NCBI GenBank assembly: GCA_039961635.1
Contig: JABRWB010000001.1
Coordinates: forward strand, 1 to 64,000
Direction: 5' to 3'
DNA length: 64,000 nt
Origin: a bacterium
Lineage (GTDB): Bacteria > 4484-113 > JAGGVC01
The position numbers and the translations under genes were made by a program. Below, in pieces: positions 43,901 through 51,883 of the stretch. The notes beneath the pieces are model-generated. The model was given only the letters and a program-made list of their open reading frames with translations, had not been told where the DNA came from and searched no databases. Each line of letters begins with the position of its first letter. The first letter of the stretch is position 1.

Positions 43901-43975
43901 GACCCGAACTCGCAGATACCGGAATACAAGGCTTTCCTGTGCAGCATCGAGAAGGGGGGACAGCTATGCTGGTAG
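40925..43975 (+). CDS. fdnG: Selenocysteine-containing formate dehydrogenase, catalytic subunit
   Basis: 1016 residues read through one TGA. The two halves (40925-41479 and 41483-43975) are the same frame; the TGA at 41480-41482 lies in EHQARI-U-HSPTVASLAATFGRG, the exact context of selenocysteine in FdnG/FdhA, and a SECIS hairpin starts 11 nt later. A Tat signal (DRRRFIKYSG) directs export to the periplasm. The [4Fe-4S] Cys are in CPYCGVGC and ALCSKGSALF; the Mo/W-bis-MGD domains follow (WIDIGNSDCVMVIGSNAAAN; LLGNMGVAGGGINALRGESN; the C-terminal binding domain HFGYTGYTCGASANELTPHV). It oxidises formate to CO2. The TTG start has GGGGGTGAT upstream. It needs SelA/B/C/D, which are not in this window. 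WtpABC downstream allows tungsten as an alternative to molybdenum. Confidence 0.96.
41480..41528 (+). promoter_or_regulatory. SECIS element directing selenocysteine at TGA
   Basis: After the TGA (41480-41482) come 11 nt and then an upper stem GGTGGCC (41494-41500) / GGCCGCC (41506-41512), one G-T pair, with the loop AGTTT containing the G-T expected for SelB contact. A basal stem CTCCCC (41485-41490) / GGGGAG (41523-41528) closes it. The 11-nt spacing equals that of E. coli fdhF. Confidence 0.9.
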
Positions 43976-44027
43976 CGATTTCGCCCTTATCTGCGCCGCA
44001 ATCGCGCCGAGCGAAAGGAGGTGCGCG

Positions 44028-44906
44028 ATGAGTCGAGCATGTTTGGTTGACCTGACCGTTTGCATGGGCTGCCGCGGATGCCAGGTTGCATGCAAGCAAT
44101 GGAACGACCTCCCTGCGGAAAAAACGAAATTCTTCGCCGGAACCGGCGGATATCAGAATCCGCCGCGCCTTTCGGCAAACACCTACACCCTGGTTGGATA
44201 CACGGAGATATCCAAGGGCTCCGACCTCAAATGGGTGTTCGCGAAGCGCCAGTGTATGCACTGCCTGGAGCCGGCGTGCGTATCGGCCTGCCCCGTTGGC
44301 GCGCTTAAAAAAATGCCCGAAGGCCCGGTCGTTTACGAGCCGGAAAAGTGCATGGGCTGCCGATACTGCATGATGGCCTGTCCTTTCGGAGTTCCGACGT
44401 ACGAATGGTCGAAGGCCGTCCCGTACATTAAGAAGTGCAAGTTCTGCGCGAATCGAATCGGCGGCGAATGGTTCGACGAAAACCTCAACGGCCGGGCGAT
44501 GTCCGAAGAGGAAATCCTTCGGTACAAGCTTTGCCTCGGCCAACCAATCTGCATAAAAACATGCAGCAGCGGCGCTCTGAAATTCGGAGATCGAGACGAG
44601 TTGATCGCGGAAGCCAGAAGCAGGATTGCCGCCAATCCATCAAAGTACATCAACCACATTTACGGCGAGCGTGAGGCCGGCGGCACGAGCTGGATGTACA
44701 TTTCCGGCGTTCCGTTCGGAGATCTCGGATTTCCAGAAAACGTCGGCGAGCGCCCGTATCCGTCCTACACGGAGACCGCCCTCGAATCGGTTCCCGTGCT
44801 GGTCGCCGGCGGCGGCGCGGTGCTGGCCGGGATTTACTGGGTAGTTCAGAGGCGCATAGCCGCCAAGCATAGAAACGGGGACGCCAGAAAGGGGGAATCG
44901 GCATGA
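44028..44906 (+). CDS. fdnH: Formate dehydrogenase iron-sulfur subunit
   Basis: 292 residues from the ATG at 44028 (AAAGGAGGT upstream). Four [4Fe-4S] cluster motifs carry electrons from the Mo/W site: CMGCRGCQVAC, CMHCLEPACVSACP, CMGCRYCMMACPFG, and CKFC with CIKTC. A single C-terminal transmembrane helix (VPVLVAGGGAVLAGIYWVV) anchors it with a short cytoplasmic tail, as in FdnH. It follows the catalytic subunit and overlaps the membrane subunit by 4 bp (ATGA). Confidence 0.95.
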   Translation: MSRACLVDLTVCMGCRGCQVACKQWNDLPAEKTKFFAGTGGYQNPPRLSANTYTLVGYTEISKGSDLKWVFAKRQCMHCLEPACVSACPVGALKKMPEGPVVYEPEKCMGCRYCMMACPFGVPTYEWSKAVPYIKKCKFCANRIGGEWFDENLNGRAMSEEEILRYKLCLGQPICIKTCSSGALKFGDRDELIAEARSRIAANPSKYINHIYGEREAGGTSWMYISGVPFGDLGFPENVGERPYPSYTETALESVPVLVAGGGAVLAGIYWVVQRRIAAKHRNGDARKGESA

Positions 44907-46201
44907 ACGCGGAAAAGTACGAATCCGTAAACCGCGGCTACATTACGAAGGGAACCATGCTCTTGATGGTTCTCATGGGGCTTGGACTTTTGTCCGCCGT
45001 TTACCGTTTCGCCGCGGGTCTGGGTGCCGCGACGAATCTTACGGACGATCATCCTTGGGGAATCTGGATCGCTTTCGACGTCCTCTGCGGAGTCGCGCTG
45101 GCGGCCGGCGGTTTTACGACAGCGGCTGTGGCATATCTTTTCGGCGGCGAAAAATACCATGCCCTCGTGCGGCCCGCGGTGTTGACCGCGCTGTTGGGCT
45201 ACGTGTTCGTCGCGATCGCGCTTTTGGCGGACCTGGGGCTTCCGTGGAACATCTGGCACCCGATCATATACTGGCCGGAGCACTCCGCGATGTTCGAGGT
45301 GGCGTGGTGCGTAATGCTATATCTGTCCGTGCTGGTGCTTGAGTTCGCTCCGCCCGTATTCGAAAAATTCGGATGGAAGGCTGCGCACTCGCTTTGGGCC
45401 AAGCTGGTTCCGGTATACACGGTGCTGGCTTTGTCCTTTTTCACCTACATAATGTCGCACAGCGTGATTTGGACTGCGATCGCACTCGTTGTATTGACGG
45501 CGATCGCTATCGCGCTGCCCGCGGCGGCGACGTCAAGACCGGGAACACCCGTGATTTTGATAATAGCGGGCGTTCTTTTCTCCACCGCGCACCAGTCATC
45601 GCTTGGCACGTTGTTCCTTCTTATGCAGGACAGGCTTTCCAAGCTTTGGTGGTCGCCCATGCTTCCGGTGAATTTCTTCCTCACGGCCGTAGCAGTCGGC
45701 TTCGCGATGGTCATTTTCGAGGGAACGCTCGCCGCGAAGGCATTCGGAAGGCCGGTGGAAAAGGAGCCTCTTGCGGGACTGGGCAGAATGTGCGCCTGGG
45801 TACTATGGATTTACCTGGTCGTCCGGATTATCGACGCAACAATGCAGGGCGGAGTCGCGGCCGACTTGCTTTCCGCAAAAGGGCTCCTGTTCTTCCTCGA
45901 GCTGCTTGCCGGAGTGCTTATTCCGGCAATAATGCTTTCGAGCGAAGTTACGCGCAAAAGCACCTGGCTGTTGTTCACTGCAGCCTCGCTCGTTATTTTC
46001 GGCGTGATTTTCAACCGGTTCAACGTGGTACTGGGCGGAATGGGCCTTCCCGCGGGAGCGGTCCGAGGAGGCTATTTCCCCAGCCTCATGGAGATACTGA
46101 TCACGGCCGGAATCATCGCCGCGGTGATTTTCTTTTACAACATCGCGGTCAAGACTTTCCCCGTGTTCGAGCGGATCGAGCCGGAAGGAAAGAAGCAGTA
46201 G
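44903..46201 (+). CDS. NrfD/HybB-type membrane subunit of formate dehydrogenase
   Basis: 432 residues with about ten transmembrane helices. NrfD/PsrC/HybB family: PWGIWIAFDVLCGVALAAGG near the N-terminus, FSTAHQSSLGTLFLLMQDRL with the HQSSLG motif typical of HybB, and LWWSPMLPVNFFLTAV. Such subunits reduce quinone without haem, replacing the cytochrome FdnI. Formate electrons would therefore enter the quinone pool. The exact quinone side and proton translocation are unknown. Confidence 0.9.
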   Translation: MNAEKYESVNRGYITKGTMLLMVLMGLGLLSAVYRFAAGLGAATNLTDDHPWGIWIAFDVLCGVALAAGGFTTAAVAYLFGGEKYHALVRPAVLTALLGYVFVAIALLADLGLPWNIWHPIIYWPEHSAMFEVAWCVMLYLSVLVLEFAPPVFEKFGWKAAHSLWAKLVPVYTVLALSFFTYIMSHSVIWTAIALVVLTAIAIALPAAATSRPGTPVILIIAGVLFSTAHQSSLGTLFLLMQDRLSKLWWSPMLPVNFFLTAVAVGFAMVIFEGTLAAKAFGRPVEKEPLAGLGRMCAWVLWIYLVVRIIDATMQGGVAADLLSAKGLLFFLELLAGVLIPAIMLSSEVTRKSTWLLFTAASLVIFGVIFNRFNVVLGGMGLPAGAVRGGYFPSLMEILITAGIIAAVIFFYNIAVKTFPVFERIEPEGKKQ

Positions 46202-46220
46202 CATCGGAGCGCGATAAAGC

Positions 46221-47075
46221 ATGTCTGACGAGGATGCAGCGCTTGCAGGCAAATATCACGCCGCTCTTGCCGGGCTTGTCGAAAAGCTCGAAGCGCTGGC
46301 GGGACTGGAGTACGTCGCTGACGATTACGTCGCGTTCAGGATCGCGGTCGCGCGAGCGCAGGCCGATGTGCTTGAAAAGCTCCGCGGCCGCGATCCGCCT
46401 TCGATCGATATAGAATTGGTTGCAGAGTACTTCGATGCGATCCGGTCTGCGTCCAACGCCTGCGGAGGGGAGAGTGCGGAATTGCGCAAAATCGCAAAGG
46501 CTGCCGCGCAGGATCGCTCGTTGCTTGAGGATGCTGCCGCGCGCGGAATTATCGGCGCGGAAGATGGATTAATCGCTCGTCTCGCGGAAAAAATCGGAAT
46601 TCCGGAACCCGCTCTCGCATTTGTCGCACATCTTTTGGCCTCCCCGTTTGCGGTCGCAATGGTTCCCAACGGCAAGGCTGCATCCGCGGGAAGATGCCCT
46701 CGTTGCGGTTCCGGCCCCGCGCTGGCAAAGCTGCGTCGGGGGGACGGCAAGCGCGTTCTATATTGCTCGCTATGCGGAGCGGACTGGGAGCATCCGCGGC
46801 TCGTCTGCCCGGATTGCGGCAACGACGATCCAGCTGCGTTGAAAGTGCTTTTCGTATCAAGGGAAAGCCCGCGGTTCGCCGAGAGCTGCGCAAAGTGCGA
46901 GCTCTACATTAAGACGATCGACGAAAGGCGGCTTCCGGAAGGCGAAACCGTTCTGCCGTTCGTCGAGGAAACAGCCACGCTTTATCTTGACCTGCTTGCC
47001 GAAAAGGAAGGACTTAGGCGCAACCAACCTCTCGCCGCGGCTTTTCCCGCGCGGCATGTATCGGGAGGGGAGTGA
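46221..47075 (+). CDS. fdhE: Formate dehydrogenase accessory protein FdhE
   Basis: 284 residues. The C-terminal half has the four CxxC pairs of FdhE rubredoxin-like iron sites: CPRCGSGP, YCSLCGADW, CPDCGNDD and CAKCELYIKTID, plus a helical N-terminal half. FdhE is needed to assemble or activate membrane formate dehydrogenase before Tat export. It lies directly after the structural genes. Its stop is followed at once by the start of the broken mobA. Confidence 0.93.
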   Translation: MSDEDAALAGKYHAALAGLVEKLEALAGLEYVADDYVAFRIAVARAQADVLEKLRGRDPPSIDIELVAEYFDAIRSASNACGGESAELRKIAKAAAQDRSLLEDAAARGIIGAEDGLIARLAEKIGIPEPALAFVAHLLASPFAVAMVPNGKAASAGRCPRCGSGPALAKLRRGDGKRVLYCSLCGADWEHPRLVCPDCGNDDPAALKVLFVSRESPRFAESCAKCELYIKTIDERRLPEGETVLPFVEETATLYLDLLAEKEGLRRNQPLAAAFPARHVSGGE

Positions 47076-47076
47076 C

Positions 47077-47379
47077 ATGACGCGCATCTCCGGCGCCATT
47101 ATTGCAGGAGGACTGGGATTCAGGATGGGCGGCGTCCGCAGACGGGCCGCTTATTTTGTCTTCCGTTATGTTCAGTTGTACATATCGACGCGATGTGCGA
47201 AGTCGAATCGGCGCCTGCGGAAAACCTGCGCTCCGCGATTGACATTTGGACGCGGGCGGGCGCGCGGCATGTTGAATTCAGGGGCATCGCGCGTAGGCGG
47301 AAGAGGATACTCCCGAAGAGTATTCGGTCTATTTCGTGCAATCAAGTTTGAAAGGAGCAATCTTAAATGGCGGGATTAA
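47077..47379 (+). pseudogene. mobA: mobA remnant
   Basis: The first 19 codons (MTRISGAIIAGGLGFRMGG) are the start of a molybdenum cofactor guanylyltransferase with its A-G-G-x-x-x-R-M-G nucleotide loop and are preceded by GGGAGG. After that the frame has no MobA similarity (VRRRAAYFVFRY...) and runs into the next gene. A different frame from about 47173 to 47352 (VHIDAMCEVESAP...TRAGARHVEFRGIARR) has host-like codon use and faintly recalls the end of an ExbD/TolR protein; it has no start. The block therefore looks like a deletion scar joining pieces of two genes. An intact mobA is at 60119-60745. Confidence 0.75.
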
Positions 47380-47657
47380 TTTCGGCATCGGGCGAATTAT
47401 CGGCGAAGATTGCCGCTTTCGCAGCGGCTGAGCAGATTGAGCTGCGCGTCGCGCCTCCAGGCAAAGCGGCGGTCGCGGCGCTGGCCGCGAACGGACGGAA
47501 GGAGTCTACGCTCGATTCGCTGTTCGAAGGCGGGTTCGTCAAGTGCGCCACCGCCCGCGCGCTTGCCGAAAGGATCGGAATCGGCCGCGGCGAGATGGGG
47601 AAACTGTTGAACCATCTCGACATTAAGGTCAGGGATTGCGAGCTGGGGTGTTTCTGA
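47367..47657 (+). CDS. Small HTH-like protein of formate dehydrogenase/Moco loci
   Basis: 96 residues; AAAGGAG lies 9 nt before the ATG. The last 45 residues (FEGGFVKCATARALAERIGI, then G-E-M-G-K-L-L-N-H-L-D-I-K-V-R-D-C-E-L-G-C-F) resemble a short helix-turn-helix segment that I recall from proteins next to formate dehydrogenase and molybdopterin genes, ending in K-I-x-x-C-Q-L-G-C-F. Three conserved-looking Cys (KCATA, DCELGCF) could bind metal or sense redox state. The N-terminal half is not recognised. Its TGA overlaps the ATG of the P-loop/ModE gene (TGATG), so the two are coupled. A regulatory role is inference. Confidence 0.6.
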   Translation: MAGLISASGELSAKIAAFAAAEQIELRVAPPGKAAVAALAANGRKESTLDSLFEGGFVKCATARALAERIGIGRGEMGKLLNHLDIKVRDCELGCF

Positions 47658-48469
47658 TGCTTCTGTGGATGATAAGCGGCGCGCACAGAAAAGTCGGCAA
47701 AACGCATCTCGCCAAGCGGCTTTGCGCGGTATTGCCGGACTCTGCTTACGCGAAGCTGGGGCACGGCGCGCGTGCCGCAGGAAAATCGCGCAATTACTTC
47801 ACCCAGCCGGAGGATTTGCTTAGATTCATTGAGCAATGCACAACCGCGCTTTCGCATGTCGTGGTCGAAACCAACTTGACGCTTTTTCCGGAAGCCGCGT
47901 GCTTGAGGATTTTTGTCGGGGACAACGGCGGGCCGGGGGAGCCTAGGCTGGACGCCTTCGAACTTTTCACTCGAGCGGATATCCGCGTTGTTGCGGGAGG
48001 GGCTGCCGATTCGTGGCGCGCTGTGCTTTCCGCGAAGCTCGACGATGGTCCCATCGTGGACGCTGTGCTGGCCGAGTTGCTTGCCCAGAAACGCTGGCTG
48101 GAACGCACGGCGGTGGCCGTGCACAGCAAAGTATGGCTGGTCAACCGGGAAATGGAGCACGTTTTCGGGCCGGGTCTGGCAGACCTTTTGACTGATATCG
48201 AGCATCTGGGATCGCTCAAGGCGGCAGCGATGCGAAACAATGTTTCGTACAGGCATGCATGGGGAGCGATTCGAAACGCGGAAAAGCACTTCGGAATCGC
48301 GCTCGTGACCGCGAGTTCCGGCGGGCCTGGCGGAGGGCGTTCGTCAATCACCGTTGATGCAAAGCGTGTGCTCGCGAGATTCCGGCTGCTATCGGAGCGC
48401 GTAGCGGATTACGCCGACCGGGAATTCGCGAGTCTCTATCTCGCTGAAGAGAGGGATTCGGATGGCTGA
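47657..48469 (+). CDS. P-loop NTPase fused to a ModE-type DNA-binding domain
   Basis: 270 residues from the ATG at 47657, overlapping the previous stop. Residues 1-165 start with ISGAHRKVGKTHLAKRL, a Walker A motif in the context of MobB-like molybdopterin NTPases (KLGHG, VVVETNL follow). Residues about 170-270 are a ModE-type winged helix: LLTDIEHLGSLKAAAMRNNV, SYRHAWGAIRNAEKHFGIAL, GGPGGGRSSITVDAKRVL. ModE represses molybdate uptake when Mo is plentiful but normally carries C-terminal MOP domains, absent here. The fusion could tie gene control to nucleotide or cofactor state. It overlaps moeA by 8 bp. Confidence 0.75.
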   Translation: MLLWMISGAHRKVGKTHLAKRLCAVLPDSAYAKLGHGARAAGKSRNYFTQPEDLLRFIEQCTTALSHVVVETNLTLFPEAACLRIFVGDNGGPGEPRLDAFELFTRADIRVVAGGAADSWRAVLSAKLDDGPIVDAVLAELLAQKRWLERTAVAVHSKVWLVNREMEHVFGPGLADLLTDIEHLGSLKAAAMRNNVSYRHAWGAIRNAEKHFGIALVTASSGGPGGGRSSITVDAKRVLARFRLLSERVADYADREFASLYLAEERDSDG

Positions 48470-49673
48470 CACTATTGTTCCGCTCGATAAAGCGCTCCGG
48501 ATTATTGATGAGCGAACGCCCGCGAGACCGCGGCAAATCGAACGTCTGAATCTGCCATCGGCGTTCGGAAGAATTCTTGCGTCCGATGCTGTTTCGGCGC
48601 TCGACGTACCTCCGTTTGACAAGTCCGCGGTGGACGGCTACGCGATTCCGGACGACGGAGAACGAGGTGAATACCGCCTTTTGAAAACAATGTATGCCGG
48701 GGAGGAGCCTTCGTATTGCCTCGACGCGGATTGCGCCGCGCTTGTCATGACCGGCGCGCCCGCGCCGCCGGGGACGCGGCGGGTGGTGATGGTCGAGGAC
48801 GCGGCCAGGCTTGACGAAATCGTTCATATTGAACGCATGGAATTCGGCGAATCGCGAAACATTTGCGCAAAGGGCGAGGATGCTCGCGCCGGGGACGTTG
48901 TGGCAAAAGCCGGGCAAAGGCTCGACGCGGCGGTTATCGCGCACCTGACCGGATGCGGAATAACCGAGGCGGAAGTGTTTAAGCCGTTACGCGCGGCAAT
49001 CGTTTCGACCGGAGATGAAATCGCGGATGATCCGGCAAGCCTGCGCCCCGGGAGGATAATGAATACGAACGGTTCAATGCTCGCGGCGCTGTGCCGGGAA
49101 AACGGCATCGCCGTTGCACTTGACGAGAGCGTTCGGGATGACGAACGCGACACGCGGGAAGCGATCGGGCGCGGGATGGAATGCGCGGACATCATTCTTA
49201 TTTCCGGCGGGGTATCCGCGGGCGAACGCGATTTTGTACCCGCGGCGATGGAAAGTCTGGGGCTGCAAAGACACTTCAGAAGGGTAGCCGTGAAGCCGGG
49301 CAAGCCTACGACGTTTGCGGCATGTGAAGGAAAAGCCATTTTCGGCCTGCCGGGAAACCCCGTCGCTGTTTATCTGATGTTCCAACTCATGGCGTTGCGC
49401 GCAGCCGCGCGGATGCTCGGAATCCCTCACCGCGAATCGCGGATGCGCGTCCCTGCCGCCGCGCGGATCGCGGGCGCGTCCGCGTCGCGAGCCGCGTTCC
49501 TTCCGGCCTGCATTGATGACACCGGCGCGGTCGCGCCGCTGCCTTATCACGGCTCCGCCCACATAGGCGCGGTCGCGAAGGCCGACGGTTTCGTGTTCAT
49601 TCCGTCCGGCTCACGACCGATTGAGGCGGGCGACCTCGCGGATTTTTATATTTTCCGCGGGAGGGGGATGTAA
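48462..49673 (+). CDS. moeA: Molybdopterin molybdenumtransferase MoeA
   Basis: 403 residues, full length. MoeA inserts Mo (or W) into adenylylated molybdopterin. Motifs: VPPFDKSAVDGYAI, the metal-site ALVMTGAPAPPG, GESRNICAKGEDARAGD, STGDEIADDP, MNTNGSMLAALCRENGI, ISGGVSAGERDFV and FGLPGNPVAVYLMFQLM. A second MoeA is encoded at 56975-58228, so the two may serve different metals or enzymes. Confidence 0.93.
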   Translation: MADTIVPLDKALRIIDERTPARPRQIERLNLPSAFGRILASDAVSALDVPPFDKSAVDGYAIPDDGERGEYRLLKTMYAGEEPSYCLDADCAALVMTGAPAPPGTRRVVMVEDAARLDEIVHIERMEFGESRNICAKGEDARAGDVVAKAGQRLDAAVIAHLTGCGITEAEVFKPLRAAIVSTGDEIADDPASLRPGRIMNTNGSMLAALCRENGIAVALDESVRDDERDTREAIGRGMECADIILISGGVSAGERDFVPAAMESLGLQRHFRRVAVKPGKPTTFAACEGKAIFGLPGNPVAVYLMFQLMALRAAARMLGIPHRESRMRVPAAARIAGASASRAAFLPACIDDTGAVAPLPYHGSAHIGAVAKADGFVFIPSGSRPIEAGDLADFYIFRGRGM

Positions 49674-50473
49674 TGCTCGATAGCTTCGGCCGCGAAATTT
49701 ACTACTTGAGGATTTCGGTCACCGACCGCTGCAACCTGCGCTGCCGGTATTGCATGCCGGAGGAGGGCGTTCCTCTCATGCCGCGTAAAGCGATGCTTTC
49801 GCTCGAAGAAATCGCGGAATTCGCGCGCTCCGCCGCGGACTTGGGATTCCACAAAGTTCGACTGACGGGGGGTGAACCGCTTGTAAGGTCAGGAATCGCA
49901 GCGCTTGTCTCGATGCTCGCAGGCATTACCGGAATTCGCGATCTATCTATGACGACGAATGGCGTTCTGCTTGCGCGATACGCGCGCGATCTCGCGCGCG
50001 CAGGATTGATGCGCGTGAACGTGAGCCTGGACGCTGTCGACCCGGAGCGCTTTTCGCACTTGACGCGCGGAGGCGACGTCCGTGCGGTTTTGGAAGGAAT
50101 CGACGCGGCGCTAGATGCGGGTCTTTCGCCTGTGAAAATCAACTGCGTCGTTCAAAGCTCGCCTTACGAGGAGGACGCGCGCGCGGTCGCGAGATACGCG
50201 TACGACCGCGGTCTGGAAGTTCGCTTCATCAAAAGGATGAACCTTGAAGCGGGTGAATTTTCGAAGGTCGAAGGCGGCTCCGGAGGCGACTGCAGAACTT
50301 GCAGCAGGCTGCGCCTCGGGCCGGACGGCACGGTGCGCTCCTGCCTTTTTTCGGACGTCACGTTCGATGCAAAATCACTGGGCGCGCGCGAGGCGATTAT
50401 GCGCGCGATCGAGGGCAAGCCGGAATCGGGGCGCAGGTGCGTCACCGCGTCGATGAGCATGATCGGAGGCTAA
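49673..50473 (+). CDS. moaA: Short-form GTP 3',8-cyclase MoaA
   Basis: 266 residues, about 70 fewer than usual. The radical-SAM motif CNLRCRYC lies in SVTDRCNLRCRYCMPEEGVP; KVRLTGGEPLVRSG and MTTNGVLL follow. The C-terminal cluster is GDCRTCSRLRLGPDG with SCLF, and the protein ends in G-G, needed for activity. What is missing is the segment between RFIKRMNLEAGEF and the second cluster. I recall similar compact MoaA proteins in other anaerobes, so this is probably a natural variant and not a deletion. Its ATG overlaps the moeA stop (TAATG). It makes the first Moco intermediate with MoaC. Confidence 0.87.
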   Translation: MLDSFGREIYYLRISVTDRCNLRCRYCMPEEGVPLMPRKAMLSLEEIAEFARSAADLGFHKVRLTGGEPLVRSGIAALVSMLAGITGIRDLSMTTNGVLLARYARDLARAGLMRVNVSLDAVDPERFSHLTRGGDVRAVLEGIDAALDAGLSPVKINCVVQSSPYEEDARAVARYAYDRGLEVRFIKRMNLEAGEFSKVEGGSGGDCRTCSRLRLGPDGTVRSCLFSDVTFDAKSLGAREAIMRAIEGKPESGRRCVTASMSMIGG

Positions 50474-50474
50474 G

Positions 50475-50930
50475 ATGACAAAACTTTCGCACGTGGACGA
50501 AGGCGGCAAGGCGGCGATGGTGGACGTAAGCGGCAAGGAACCCCAGTTGAGGATCGCGCGCGCCACGGGGAAAATAAGCCTTGCGTCCTCGACGCTTCCT
50601 CTCATCGCGGAAAACGCAATCAAGAAGGGCGACGTGCTGTGTGTCGCGGAAATCGCGGGAATTCAGGCCGCAAAGCGCGCGTCTGAATTGATCCCGCTCT
50701 GCCATCCGCTTCGGCTGACCGATGTCAAGGTGAAGGCGTCGCCCGAATCTGACGGAGTGGTGGTGGAAACCGAAGTGCGATGCGTGGATCGGACGGGCGC
50801 GGAGATGGAAGCTCTGACCGCCGCAGCCGTCGCGCTTTTGACCGTCTACGACATGTGCAAGGCCGCGGACAAGAACATGCGCATCGGCGAAATCTCGCTC
50901 GTGGAGAAGTCAAAGCATGACATCGCGTGA
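50475..50930 (+). CDS. moaC: Cyclic pyranopterin monophosphate synthase MoaC
   Basis: 151 residues, single domain. Motifs: LSHVDEGGKAAMVDVSGKEP, AGIQAAKRASELIPLCHPL with active-site His, and RTGAEMEALTAAAVALLTVY followed by D-M-C-K-A. It acts after MoaA to give cPMP. GGAGGC lies just upstream at the end of moaA, and the gene overlaps the next by 14 bp. A second MoaC domain is in the fusion protein at 58197-59144. Confidence 0.95.
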   Translation: MTKLSHVDEGGKAAMVDVSGKEPQLRIARATGKISLASSTLPLIAENAIKKGDVLCVAEIAGIQAAKRASELIPLCHPLRLTDVKVKASPESDGVVVETEVRCVDRTGAEMEALTAAAVALLTVYDMCKAADKNMRIGEISLVEKSKHDIA

Positions 50931-51864
50931 ATTTGAAATACTGTCGGTCAATCTCTCGACCGAGAAGGGCACAAGCAAGCATCCGGCAGGGGAAATCGAA
51001 ATCGGCGCGGCCGGAGTGGTTGGCGACGCGCACGCGGGCGCGGGCGCGCGGCAGGTCAGCCTGCTCGCGATCGAAAGCATCGAGCGCTTCGGGCGGGAAG
51101 AGGGGCGCGAGTTCTCGCCCGGCGAGTTCGCGGAAAACCTGACTACGCGCGGGTTTTTGTTCGGAGACGTCCGCGTGCTGGACGAGATTTCAATCGGCGA
51201 CGTGCTTCTGGAAGTGACGCAAATCGGAAAGCCCTGCCATGGCGGCGGGGGCGCGATTTTCCGCGATGTAGGAAAGTGTGTGATGCCCAATGATGGTGTG
51301 TTCGCGCGCGTTGTGCGGACAGGCCGCGTCAGCGCGGGAGACCGCGGCGTTCACCTGCCGCGGCGATTGCGCATTTCCGTGATCACGGTAAGCGACCGCG
51401 CATCGCGCGGCGAGTACGTTGACAAAAGCGGCCCTGCCGTATGCGAGTTGCTTAAGAAGCATTTCGAGGTGGCTGGGTGGCGATGCGATATTGCAGCCGG
51501 GGTCGTACCCGACGACGCAAAGGATATCCGCGCGGCCCTGAACGAGGCGATTTCCATTGGTGCGGACGTCGTATTCGCGGTGGGCGGAACCGGGATAGGC
51601 CCGCGAGATGTAACACCAGAGGTTGTTGCTGAATTCATAGATAAGCCCATGACCGGCGTGGTTGATGCGATGCGGGCGAAGTTCGGCGCGGGCAATCCGA
51701 ACGCGCTGCTAAGCCGCGCCGTCGCGGGAGCGTCGGGCACGCGCCTGTTTTACGCGATTCCCGGAAGCCCCCGCGCCGCGACGGAGTACGCGTCTGAAAT
51801 TCTCTGCACGCTCGAACATGCGATTTTCATGGTGCGCGGCGTGGATACACACGCCGAGTGTTGA
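50917..51864 (+). CDS. MOSC - MogA/MoaB fusion protein
   Basis: 315 residues. Residues 1-145 are a MOSC domain (KHPAGEIEIGAAGVVGDAHA, GEFAENLTTRGFLF, LEVTQIGKPCHGGGGAIF with the conserved Cys), a family of sulfur-handling domains found with Moco. Residues about 150-315 are a MogA/MoaB molybdopterin adenylyltransferase (RISVITVSDRASRGEYVD, VFAVGGTGIGPRDVTPEVV, GASGTRLFYAIPGSPRA). MogA activates molybdopterin with ATP before metal insertion by MoeA. The fusion may couple sulfuration and adenylylation; that link is inference. Confidence 0.9.
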   Translation: MTSREFEILSVNLSTEKGTSKHPAGEIEIGAAGVVGDAHAGAGARQVSLLAIESIERFGREEGREFSPGEFAENLTTRGFLFGDVRVLDEISIGDVLLEVTQIGKPCHGGGGAIFRDVGKCVMPNDGVFARVVRTGRVSAGDRGVHLPRRLRISVITVSDRASRGEYVDKSGPAVCELLKKHFEVAGWRCDIAAGVVPDDAKDIRAALNEAISIGADVVFAVGGTGIGPRDVTPEVVAEFIDKPMTGVVDAMRAKFGAGNPNALLSRAVAGASGTRLFYAIPGSPRAATEYASEILCTLEHAIFMVRGVDTHAEC

Positions 51865-51883
51865 TGTAAAAGGATGTGCATTT

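Noticed and set aside
40868-43975. Two separate formate dehydrogenase genes (185 and 826 codons)
   Set aside because: The TGA between them is selenocysteine by context and SECIS; they are one gene.
47173-47352. An ExbD/TolR C-terminal fragment
   Set aside because: The resemblance is faint, and the segment has no start codon; mentioned only within the mobA remnant.
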